Notes under the pieces: generated by a model
Databases searched by the model: none
The model's input: the letters and a program-made list of their open reading frames with translations, nothing else
Told to the model about the DNA's origin: nothing
Position numbers and translations under genes: made by a program
Shown here: positions 54,676-62,450 of the stretch, piece after piece
How positions within the stretch are numbered: the first letter of the stretch is position 1
Layout: each line of letters starts with the position of its first letter
Origin: Nodularia sp. LEGE 06071
GTDB lineage: Bacteria > Cyanobacteriota > Cyanobacteriia > Cyanobacteriales > Nostocaceae
Length of the DNA stretch: 64,000 nt
Reading direction: 5' to 3'
NCBI RefSeq assembly: GCF_015207755.1
Contig: NZ_JADEWH010000001.1
Span: 62,001 to 126,000 of the forward strand

Positions 54676-55008
54676 TTACGTGATGTTAAAAAATTTTCGT
54701 TGCAATCTCGATAGTATTTCTGAAGGAACAAATGATGAACCGTCCTCGCCATCTGACGGGTATTTCAGCGTGACAGATGATGAACCGTCCTCGCCATCTG
54801 ACGGGTATTTCAGCGTGACAGGTGATGAATCTTCCTCGCCATCTGACGGGTATTTCTGAGTGACAACTAGTTCTTCTTCCGGAATTTGTCCGCCGCTCAC
54901 TCGTTCTAATTCTTCATCAGTTAGGTCTTCACAGTTTTGACCTTCTAGGAATCGAGCAAAGAATGGAACCGCTTGTGCATTCACATCTTCTTTTTTATTT
55001 TCAGACAT
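54676..55008 (-). CDS. mdnA: Microviridin-type precursor peptide with three core regions
   Basis: 110 residues, ATG 55008 with GGGAGAA upstream. The leader has the recognition helix VPFFARFLEGQ (residues 14-24), identical in its PFFARFLE core to known MdnA, and a double-Gly motif DEELERVSGGQ. Three cores follow in 15-residue repeats: VTQKYPSDGEED, VTLKYPSDGEDG and again VTLKYPSDGEDG, each with the Thr, Lys, Ser, Asp and Glu of the microviridin TxKYPSD motif. The usual Trp after SD is Gly in all three, and in cores 2 and 3 the last acidic residue is Asp. A 20-residue tail ends RLQRKFFNIT. Product probably a set of cyclic protease-inhibitor-like peptides. Confidence 0.92.
   Translation of the reverse strand: MSENKKEDVNAQAVPFFARFLEGQNCEDLTDEELERVSGGQIPEEELVVTQKYPSDGEEDSSPVTLKYPSDGEDGSSSVTLKYPSDGEDGSSFVPSEILSRLQRKFFNIT
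54727..54861 (-). repeat. Three 45-base repeats encoding the microviridin cores
   Basis: Unit of 45 bases (15 codons) repeated three times; the first two on the plus strand are identical over more than 40 bases (gatgaaccgtcctcgccatc, tgacgggtatttcagcgtga), the third has a few changes. Confidence 0.9.
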
Positions 55009-55254
55009 AAATATTCTCCCAATACAAAAATAAGTGCAACTAAATTTACACCTTTAACCAAGTTATTACATAGTTTTCCAGAGGACAAGCGGTAAATCAA
55101 ATCTTTCCCAAAATACCTTTACATAAATTTACACTCCGTGCCATTTTGTACATAGTACTATGTGGCTGGTCACTAAAAATAACTGGCATAGCGATCGCAT
55201 AAATCCACCGTTCAGCAATAATGATATAAGTATCTACCGATACGGTTACGGCTT
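55009..55254. other. Divergent intergenic region upstream of mdnA
   Basis: About 246 bases holding the mdnA promoter (minus) and the promoter of the large membrane protein (plus). One HIP1-like site near 55191. No repeat or operator recognised. Confidence 0.45.
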
Positions 55255-58200
55255 ATGCCATCTCCAGTTGACGACCTCTTAAATATCCAACTCAGGCTAT
55301 CATCCTCACATCCTCAATTACTAGAAGGATTGGATATATGGTTGCGCTTGGGTTTAATATCCGATGTCCAAGTCAGGCAACTATGCCGACGGTTTCTGGT
55401 TTGTCCCGTGGAATTAGTTCCCCTGAATATACCCGAAACTCCCGTAGTTAGAACTGTTTCTGACCCTGTAAAACTTTTACCTGTAGAAGTTTTAGCATCT
55501 AGTAGCCGCAGACAAACTCCTAAAAAACCACCAGAACCCAACTTCCTCACCTCAATGTTGCAGTCCTTGGGGGCAGAATTGAGTGTGCGTTGGCTACTAT
55601 TTTTAGGTTTATTTCTGGTTGTGGTTTCCTCTGGCGTACTGGCTGCTAGTCAGTGGGAGAGGTTTCCGGCTTCGGGACAGTATGGCGTTTTATTCGCTTA
55701 TACCTTAAGTTTCTGGGGATTTAGCTTTTGGGCGGGGAGGCAAGATAATCTCAGGTTAACAGCTCAGACGTTGCTGATTGTCACCCTGTTATTAATCCCG
55801 GTGAACTTTTGGGCAATGGATAGCTTTCGGTTGTGGCAGAATCCTTTGGACTGGTTGACAGTTGCGATCGCCTGCCCTACTCTGACATTTATTACAGTTG
55901 TACTCTGCAAAAATCGCGCTGTTTTTAGCAACTTACCCACCGGAAAATTACCGTTAATCAATATTCTGGGGTTAATTTATTTGCATTGGGGTTGGCAACT
56001 ACCCGGCTTTCCCGTAATTGCCATTTACGTGGCTATGGTAGGTACAACTATCATTACTCTTTATCATCATCGCTACCCACAGCAGCCCCCCACAACTTCA
56101 GAAAATCCCCATGAACAGCCGAATAAATTAGGTATAAGCTTATTTGCTGCTGTAATTATTTATGCCTTAGTAGTTTTATTAATCCGAGCCATATTTGTAC
56201 ATGGGGTAAATGTCACTCAGTTAGGGTTAGCCATTGGGATTTGCGGCTGGTTGGCAACTTGGTTAGCACGACAAAGAGATTCTTCATCCCCCTGGCAATA
56301 CTTGGGAAGCATTTTACTATTCCTCGGTTGGCTAGTAACGGTATTCAATCAACCAGGACAAGCAATAGTCGTGAGTGGGTTGGCTTTGTTGTATGTAGGT
56401 AATCGCTTACAAAGATATAGTTTTCAGACTGACTTGGCGGCATTTTTTGCCATTGGTTTACAAGCCGTTTGGCTGGGTTGGCGGTTAGTCCCGATTGAGT
56501 TACAGTCAAGAGCGATCGCCATTGGAACTCAACTCACCAATTCTCAAAATGAACCTTGGGCATTATTGAGTGTCGCTTTATTCCCTTATTTAATCTTCAT
56601 GGTGGCAACCACTGAAAGGCTAAATCGCGCCCAAAAGCTAGAAGTAGCTGAATTTGGTGAACTGCTAACTCTCGTATTTGGTGCTTTTTTAACCACAGTT
56701 GCCACTGTAAATCCGACATTGCGATCGCTGAATTTACTCTTTTCTACCATCACTCTCGCCGTCGTCACCAAACGCCGTTCCTCTGTCCCCATTCCTTTGG
56801 TATATCTGACTCATATCATCGGGCTGCTGACAGTTGCTTCGACGATTAATTGGCTATTACCAAATCTAGCTTTACACATCTGGGCAGGCATTATACTAGC
56901 TGTGATGGTGGCGGAATGGGTATTTAGTCTGGGGGATGGATTATGGCAACGTAGCGCCTGGTATATCGGTTTCGCACTAGCGATAGTGAGTTTTAATCTC
57001 CTGTGGGTAAATAGCGAACTGTCTTGGTATAACCCAGTTGAAAATCAATATTACTGGGGTATCTTATGGCTAATTACGCCTTTAACTCTCACAGGTTTGG
57101 CTAGTCGCACCACTGAACAACGCCGCATCAATAGCAGTTTTTGTAGTGTTCTCGCTGTGTGCATGACTCAGCTATTAACTTTACCACTGCCTGGAATCAG
57201 ATTAATTAGTCTGGGTGTAGCTACGGCTGTGATGTTGGCAAATACCCGCTATTTAAGACATCAAGCAAGTGCGGGAATTACAGTCGGTTTTGGTCTGAGT
57301 TTTATCGGGGCGTTGCTGTGGGAGGGTATACCGGGATTACCTGAACTTACCATCGCCGGTTGGTTTGTTGTCGGTGCGATCGCCATTCTCAGTTTATGGT
57401 TAGCAAGAACAGCTTTCAGCCGACGCGGTAACGAGTTAGCAACTATATATGCAGTCGCCAGTGATCGATGGGCGATCGCATTATCTAGCGTTGAACTCTT
57501 AGGAATGACGCTGCACTCAACCTTAGTTTATCAGGGGATAATCGACCCAGGATTCTTATACTTAACAGCCACTACAATCACATTAGGCGCTATTCTCTAT
57601 CGCAGTTGGCACTCACCCACAAATTGGGCATTTTATAGCATCGGTTGGTGTGTGGAATTGATCATTGCTGAGGTACTGGCCTTTGGAGAACATTCATTTA
57701 TTAAAATTGCATTAGCTAACATCGCCTTGGGTTTAATCACCCAACTACTAGGAGAGTGGTGGCGACGACAACACCAATTAGAAAGGCTTCCCAGTAGCCT
57801 GCACATTTTGCCCTTAATCTATGGTGCATTTAGTGTAGTGCTGCGTTTAGATACCTTTACCGCTTGGACTGGTTTATTTTCTTTGGGTGTAGCTTTAATT
57901 CTCATTGGCGTAGGGCGACGTAATGCATCTTTGAAACCTCTGTTGTATTTAGGAATCATTGGCGTATCAATTTCTGCCTATGAACTGCTGTTTTATCAAA
58001 TGTCCCAAGCCACAGGAGGCGCATTAGGCGATGGCTTAATTGCCATGTCAGCCCTTGGCACGAGCATCATGTATGCTTATCGCATCCTCACCCCTTGGAT
58101 TGTCAGCTACTTACGTCTAACTCCCCTAGAACTGCAAAGAATCGCCCATCTGCACTGGTTTTGGAGTAGCGGCTTATTAATGGCGGCGATTCCCCTTCCC

Positions 58201-59130
58201 ATTGACGTTAACCGTCTGGTGGGATTAGCCACAGGGGTATTTTTAATTAGATATGCCATATTTCAAGGAAGGCGATCGCCTGCTTCCCCCCTGATCTTTG
58301 GCATGATCACCAGAGGAGAAATGTGGGTTTACCTCGGACTTTTAGAGGTAGCTGCAATGCGAATTTATTGGCGGGAAACAACCATAGGACAGTGGTTTGG
58401 TGGTCCCTTAGTGCCTTGGAATGGTGCGATCGCTTGCGTAATTGCCTATTTTCTCTACATCTTACCTTGGGAAAGCTGGGGTTGGTCTAAAAGACCTTGG
58501 CAACAAGCCGCATACATCGTACCCCTAGTAATTTTATGGGAAACCAAACTGCTAGTTTCCCCCATCACCTTGCTAATAGCCGCTGGGTTTTATATCTTCC
58601 TCGCCAAACTGGGTGAAAACATTCGTTTGACATACATCAGTGCAGCCTTAATTAATTGGGCTTTGCTGCGCTGGTTTGATAGCTTACTCTTAACGAATGC
58701 TTTGTGGTATGTGACACCAATCGGATTGTCACTGCTGTATGTTGCTCAAATAGATCCTTTGTTGAAACTACCAGAGTATAAAACAGCTCGTCACACTTTA
58801 CGACTGCTAGGCAGTGGCGTGATTTGTGGATGGGCAGTTTTATTTGAGCAACAAACACCCTTAATTCCCGGAATCTTCAGCCTGATTGCCATTTTTGCCG
58901 GATTAGCTTTACGAACCAGAGCTTTTCTCTATCTAGGGACAGCAACTTTCTTGATTACCAGTTTTTACCAACTAGTGATTTTCAGCTTCAGCTATCCCTT
59001 TTTGAAATGGATTGTCGGCTTACTCGTTGGTATTATCCTCATTTCCATAGCCGCCAACTTTGAAACTCGCCGGACTCAAATCAATACCATACTTCGCAAC
59101 ATCAGTGATGAACTTCAGCAATGGCAATAA
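55255..59130 (+). CDS. Large polytopic membrane protein of unknown function
   Basis: 1291 residues. About 90 N-terminal residues are soluble (LNIQLRLSSSHPQLLEGLDI, then GLISDVQVRQLCRRFLVCP, a DUF2157-like helical start). From residue about 115 onward it consists of some 30 hydrophobic helices (for example WLLFLGLFLVVVSSGVLAAS, YGVLFAYTLSFWGFSFWAG). I recognise no transport or enzyme motif. Similar very long multi-helix proteins occur in many cyanobacteria. It starts divergent from mdnA; a role in export of the microviridin is possible only by position and I do not favour it, because a standard mdnE transporter is an ABC protein. Confidence 0.75.
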   Translation: MPSPVDDLLNIQLRLSSSHPQLLEGLDIWLRLGLISDVQVRQLCRRFLVCPVELVPLNIPETPVVRTVSDPVKLLPVEVLASSSRRQTPKKPPEPNFLTSMLQSLGAELSVRWLLFLGLFLVVVSSGVLAASQWERFPASGQYGVLFAYTLSFWGFSFWAGRQDNLRLTAQTLLIVTLLLIPVNFWAMDSFRLWQNPLDWLTVAIACPTLTFITVVLCKNRAVFSNLPTGKLPLINILGLIYLHWGWQLPGFPVIAIYVAMVGTTIITLYHHRYPQQPPTTSENPHEQPNKLGISLFAAVIIYALVVLLIRAIFVHGVNVTQLGLAIGICGWLATWLARQRDSSSPWQYLGSILLFLGWLVTVFNQPGQAIVVSGLALLYVGNRLQRYSFQTDLAAFFAIGLQAVWLGWRLVPIELQSRAIAIGTQLTNSQNEPWALLSVALFPYLIFMVATTERLNRAQKLEVAEFGELLTLVFGAFLTTVATVNPTLRSLNLLFSTITLAVVTKRRSSVPIPLVYLTHIIGLLTVASTINWLLPNLALHIWAGIILAVMVAEWVFSLGDGLWQRSAWYIGFALAIVSFNLLWVNSELSWYNPVENQYYWGILWLITPLTLTGLASRTTEQRRINSSFCSVLAVCMTQLLTLPLPGIRLISLGVATAVMLANTRYLRHQASAGITVGFGLSFIGALLWEGIPGLPELTIAGWFVVGAIAILSLWLARTAFSRRGNELATIYAVASDRWAIALSSVELLGMTLHSTLVYQGIIDPGFLYLTATTITLGAILYRSWHSPTNWAFYSIGWCVELIIAEVLAFGEHSFIKIALANIALGLITQLLGEWWRRQHQLERLPSSLHILPLIYGAFSVVLRLDTFTAWTGLFSLGVALILIGVGRRNASLKPLLYLGIIGVSISAYELLFYQMSQATGGALGDGLIAMSALGTSIMYAYRILTPWIVSYLRLTPLELQRIAHLHWFWSSGLLMAAIPLPIDVNRLVGLATGVFLIRYAIFQGRRSPASPLIFGMITRGEMWVYLGLLEVAAMRIYWRETTIGQWFGGPLVPWNGAIACVIAYFLYILPWESWGWSKRPWQQAAYIVPLVILWETKLLVSPITLLIAAGFYIFLAKLGENIRLTYISAALINWALLRWFDSLLLTNALWYVTPIGLSLLYVAQIDPLLKLPEYKTARHTLRLLGSGVICGWAVLFEQQTPLIPGIFSLIAIFAGLALRTRAFLYLGTATFLITSFYQLVIFSFSYPFLKWIVGLLVGIILISIAANFETRRTQINTILRNISDELQQWQ

Positions 59131-59136
59131 ATGGGA

Positions 59137-59535
59137 TTATGGTAACTGATAGCTAGCAACCCGCACAGTTAATTGCCCCTGAAGCGGATTTTGGCTAAAT
59201 ATAAATGCTCCTTCTTCCTTTTCACCATCAGACAAAAAATCAATTTGTTGCTCTCCTGTTTCCACAACTTTATTAGCAATTTCCAACTCAGCAATAATTT
59301 GCACTGATGTAGCAGTTTCACCACCAGTATTAACTATTTCAAAGGGAACATAAAACTTTCCATCAACTTCTCGAATCATTTGTTTTTTCTGCACCGACAA
59401 AATGGGAGGTTGATCTTTTTCATTCAGCCACATATACCCGACTAAGCTAATAACGACTGAGAGAATAGATAAAGCAATCCCGAATGTTATCCACTCAGCT
59501 AGAGAAATTTCGGGTTTTGGTTCTGTTTTCATCAT
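59137..59535 (-). CDS. TIGR02588-like membrane-anchored protein
   Basis: 132 residues. One N-terminal membrane helix at about 15-35 (ITFGIALSILSVVISLVGYM) and an exported beta-type domain (GKFYVPFEIVNTGGETATSV, VQIIAELEIANKVVETGEQQ). This fits TIGR02588, which is found next to TIGR02587 proteins in cyanobacteria and alphaproteobacteria. It overlaps the upstream TIGR02587-like gene by 4 bases. Function unknown. Confidence 0.75.
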   Translation of the reverse strand: MMKTEPKPEISLAEWITFGIALSILSVVISLVGYMWLNEKDQPPILSVQKKQMIREVDGKFYVPFEIVNTGGETATSVQIIAELEIANKVVETGEQQIDFLSDGEKEEGAFIFSQNPLQGQLTVRVASYQLP

Positions 59536-60416
59536 ATTGCTAACCTACCCGCTGCGCCGCCAATAGTTGCAGGTAATCCCAATATTAAAATATGTTCTAA
59601 CCACATCATCCATGGGTCTGCAAAAGTTACCTTTTGGAAAAAAAATAGCATAACTCCACTTGCTAACAAAGATACTAAATAAGACATGGTAGTTTCGCTT
59701 AATGGACTCTGAAAAATTCCCTTTTGCTGTCTGCGTTTTTGTTGGTCTGAAAAACCAGCTTGAAAGACAATAGCGTAGGAAATAACTAAAGATGCAGCCA
59801 TTAACGCCAATAACCAAGGAGGTGAAATAGCAGATGCTAACATCGGAACTTCATCGGTTGGTGCAATATTAAAAGCAATCACAATTGCACCAATGAGAGT
59901 TGCACCTAAATCAGCAAATGTGGCTTGCAAATCATTTTGCGGATCTTTGCTGATCCCGTTACCTTTATCATTGGTCGATATGGAATTATTTTGATTATCT
60001 TCTGGGAACAACTGGTTGGCTAATGCCACACCTAGCGTAAATGACACACTAGTAAATACAACTTTACCCAGGGATTCTTTCAAAGAGGTTTGTGGCGTAA
60101 TTTCTTGCAATAACCACAACATAAATGCCGAACAAATAAATCCAATTGCCATTGCCTCTACAGTATCTATCAATGCTTGATCAACTCGCCAGTTATTTTT
60201 GCGTTTACGAAAACCCTCTGTATAATTCAGGAAAAAAACTACAATAAACATGAAGGCGATCGCCATGACAAGCAATCTTGGTTTTGCTAGCGATCCAATC
60301 CACCATATTTCCATCGTATATATTAGTGGAATACCAAATAAAAAACCTCCACAAGTACCACGCACAATATCATTTATTTCTTGTCTCCAAGTATGTTTAT
60401 CATGTTTTTTAGCCAC
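59532..60416 (-). CDS. TIGR02587-like integral membrane protein
   Basis: 294 residues with about eight hydrophobic helices. The start WRQEINDIVRGTCGGFLFGI and PLIYTMEIWWIGSLAKPRLL are characteristic of TIGR02587, followed by FNIAPTDEVPMLASAISPPW. A hydrophilic Asn/Asp-rich loop (NQNNSISTNDKGNGISKDPQ) splits the two halves. It overlaps the TIGR02588-like gene; the two probably act together. Function unknown. Confidence 0.78.
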   Translation of the reverse strand: MAKKHDKHTWRQEINDIVRGTCGGFLFGIPLIYTMEIWWIGSLAKPRLLVMAIAFMFIVVFFLNYTEGFRKRKNNWRVDQALIDTVEAMAIGFICSAFMLWLLQEITPQTSLKESLGKVVFTSVSFTLGVALANQLFPEDNQNNSISTNDKGNGISKDPQNDLQATFADLGATLIGAIVIAFNIAPTDEVPMLASAISPPWLLALMAASLVISYAIVFQAGFSDQQKRRQQKGIFQSPLSETTMSYLVSLLASGVMLFFFQKVTFADPWMMWLEHILILGLPATIGGAAGRLAI

Positions 60417-61047
60417 TTCTAATATGTACCTGTTTATTTGATTGTAATATTTTCATCCGTTGTAGAATGTCTCATTAAATATGTATTTTTAACATCTATC
60501 TTAGGGCGTGTCATCAGTTGACCCAAATCACTGTCCAGCGAGGTAAATTGCCCTGAGAAAGTGTGACACACCCCATTGGTGACAAGTTAAGCCTGTAAGT
60601 CTTATGTCAAGAAGCTTTGAGAGAAGTGCTGAAAAAAAACTCGTCAGTTCCACGTTGAAGATCCGGAAACGGAGCGACAATTAACTTAACATTTGGTTTT
60701 CGCTTCTGTTTGATAAATTGGTCTCTATTGGTTTTTTTGCTGGTGGTCATGGCTGGACTCAATCGCTCAATTACTTGTCTAGATTGAGTTTCCCACTATT
60801 TTTGACCTCTGCAAATACTACCCTTGACCATTTTCCCTTTTCCTGAAAACGTTGAGTTAGCTCAAAGTAAACTTTGGGTATACTATCAGGACTTACGCAA
60901 AATTATGGAAAAACGAACCGCGAAGGACACAAAGGACACGAAGTCAAGAGGGTTTCAGAGAGTTCTTGCGTAAGTCCTAACTATATAAAAACTTGTCAAA
61001 GTTCAAGATAATTTTTAGCCTTTAGCTTCTTTTCAGCATGGAGTTCT
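60417..61047. other. Intergenic region with gene remnants and a MITE
   Basis: 631 bases. Bases 60503-60576 have imperfect inverted ends (GGGCGTGTCA / TGTGACACACCCC). Minus-strand frames between 60530 and 60840 read like a broken gene (a 47-codon frame from ATG 60750 ends after an A8 run, and a frame ending FAEVKNSGKLNLDK precedes it), so this may be a decayed transposase or orphan gene. A MITE follows at 60886-60979. None of the frames is called. Confidence 0.5.
60886..60979. mobile_element. MITE with 13-bp inverted ends and 5-bp target duplication
   Basis: AGGACTTACGCAA (60888-60900) and TTGCGTAAGTCCT (60966-60978) are perfect inverted repeats. ACTAT stands just outside both ends (left ACTAT then C, right A then ACTAT), which fits a 5-base target-site duplication. 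The about 65-base centre contains aaccgcgaaggacacaaagg and no ORF, so it depends on a transposase elsewhere. Confidence 0.75.
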
Positions 61048-62367
61048 ATGAATCCCGATGAATTAGTATCACGATACGCAGCAGGTGAAAGAAATTTTTC
61101 TCAAATAGATGTGAGATATGCTCATTTAACTACAGCAAATAGTAATTCTAATGTTAGTAGGAGCGTTTATTCAAAAAGACCGAATTTTAGTAGTCTAGAT
61201 TTAAGCAATGCCAATCTAGAAGGTATCATCCTAGTTTTGGTTAACTTGGATAAAGCTGACTTGAGTAATTCTAATTTAAGTAATGCAGACCTCAGAGGAT
61301 CAGCTTTTGGAGAAACAAATCTCAGTGGTGCAAACCTGAGTGGCGCAAATCTAAGTACCGCTTACTTATACAGTGCTAATCTCACTGATGCAAATTTGAC
61401 CAATGCGGATTTGCAATCTGCTAGTTTGAAACAAGCAAATTTAACAAATGCTAACTTGCAGAATGCAAAACTACAGGGTGTCATTTTAGAAGGCGCGATT
61501 CTAAAAGGCGCAAATTTTAACGGTACAACTCTAGAAAATGTGGATTTACGATGTGTTAACCTGCAAGGTTGTAACTTACGAGGATTTAACTTACACTTTG
61601 CCAAGCTAAATGTATCGAATCTTAGAGGGGCTGATCTCAGAGGTGCAAATTTAAGTGGTGCTGACTTGACAGTTGTTAATCTGAGAGAATCTGATTTAAG
61701 CGGAGCAAATCTCAAAGATACTCGGTGCGATGGCGCTAACATGAGCAAAGCGAATTTGAGCAACGCGAACTTAAGCGGTGCAAATCTTAATCAAGTTAAT
61801 TTCAGCCAAGCTAATCTAAGTGGAGCGAACTTGAGCCGAGCGAACCTGAACGGTGCCAGATACAGTTGCGATCGCAAAGGTGCTAATCTGACGCTAGCGA
61901 ATTTAAGCACTGCCAATCTTACAGAAGCTAATTTAACACAAGCAAATCTGACGCTTGCAAACTTAAAGGGCGCGAATTTGAGCCAAGCAAACCTCACCTT
62001 TACTAATTTAGCTGGGGCTGACCTAACGAGAGCAAATCTCACTCAAACTGAGGTCAGTAGTGCAAATTTACGAGGAACCAAACTAGATGAGGAAACCGCA
62101 CCAGAGAAATGGCGTTTAGTTTGGCAAATTGTCAATCATGGTGCAGTTGGTCGAGATTTGAGCGGAGCAGATTTAAGCGGAACTGATTTGAGCGGTGCGA
62201 ATTTCAGTGGAGCTAACTTAAAAGGAGCTAATTTGAGTAGTGCAAATCTCAGTCGGGCAAATCTTAGCCAAGCTGATTTAAGTAACGCTAACTTGCTCAA
62301 CTCCAATTTATATGAAGTAGATTTTACAGATACCATTTTAGCAGATGTGGATTTATCTAACACCTAA
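61048..62367 (+). CDS. Pentapeptide-repeat protein
   Basis: 439 residues. After a start NPDELVSRYAAGERNFSQID common to this group, the protein is a long series of A(D/N)LxX pentapeptides (NANLEGI, GANLSGANLST and so on), forming a right-handed quadrilateral beta-helix. One non-repeat segment (LDEETAPEKWRLVWQIVNHG) interrupts the helix at about residue 345, as in many cyanobacterial members. No catalytic domain. Function unknown; some pentapeptide proteins mimic DNA or bind partners. ATG at 61048. A second, related gene follows 83 bases downstream. Confidence 0.92.
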   Translation: MNPDELVSRYAAGERNFSQIDVRYAHLTTANSNSNVSRSVYSKRPNFSSLDLSNANLEGIILVLVNLDKADLSNSNLSNADLRGSAFGETNLSGANLSGANLSTAYLYSANLTDANLTNADLQSASLKQANLTNANLQNAKLQGVILEGAILKGANFNGTTLENVDLRCVNLQGCNLRGFNLHFAKLNVSNLRGADLRGANLSGADLTVVNLRESDLSGANLKDTRCDGANMSKANLSNANLSGANLNQVNFSQANLSGANLSRANLNGARYSCDRKGANLTLANLSTANLTEANLTQANLTLANLKGANLSQANLTFTNLAGADLTRANLTQTEVSSANLRGTKLDEETAPEKWRLVWQIVNHGAVGRDLSGADLSGTDLSGANFSGANLKGANLSSANLSRANLSQADLSNANLLNSNLYEVDFTDTILADVDLSNT

Positions 62368-62450
62368 GTTTTATTTGGTAATTTCATCCTGAACAGGCTA
62401 TTTAAAACTGTCATTATTCTTTTAACAATCAATACAAGGAGATATTAATA

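Noticed and set aside
60528-60750. Minus-strand frame starting MTTSKKTNRDQFIKQKRKP
   Set aside because: The frame breaks after an A8 run to give only 47 codons; no recognised family. Treated as a possible remnant, not a gene.
61362-62363. Long minus-strand frames over the first pentapeptide gene, rich in LKFAPLR-type repeats
   Set aside because: Antisense shadows of the pentapeptide repeats without ribosome sites.
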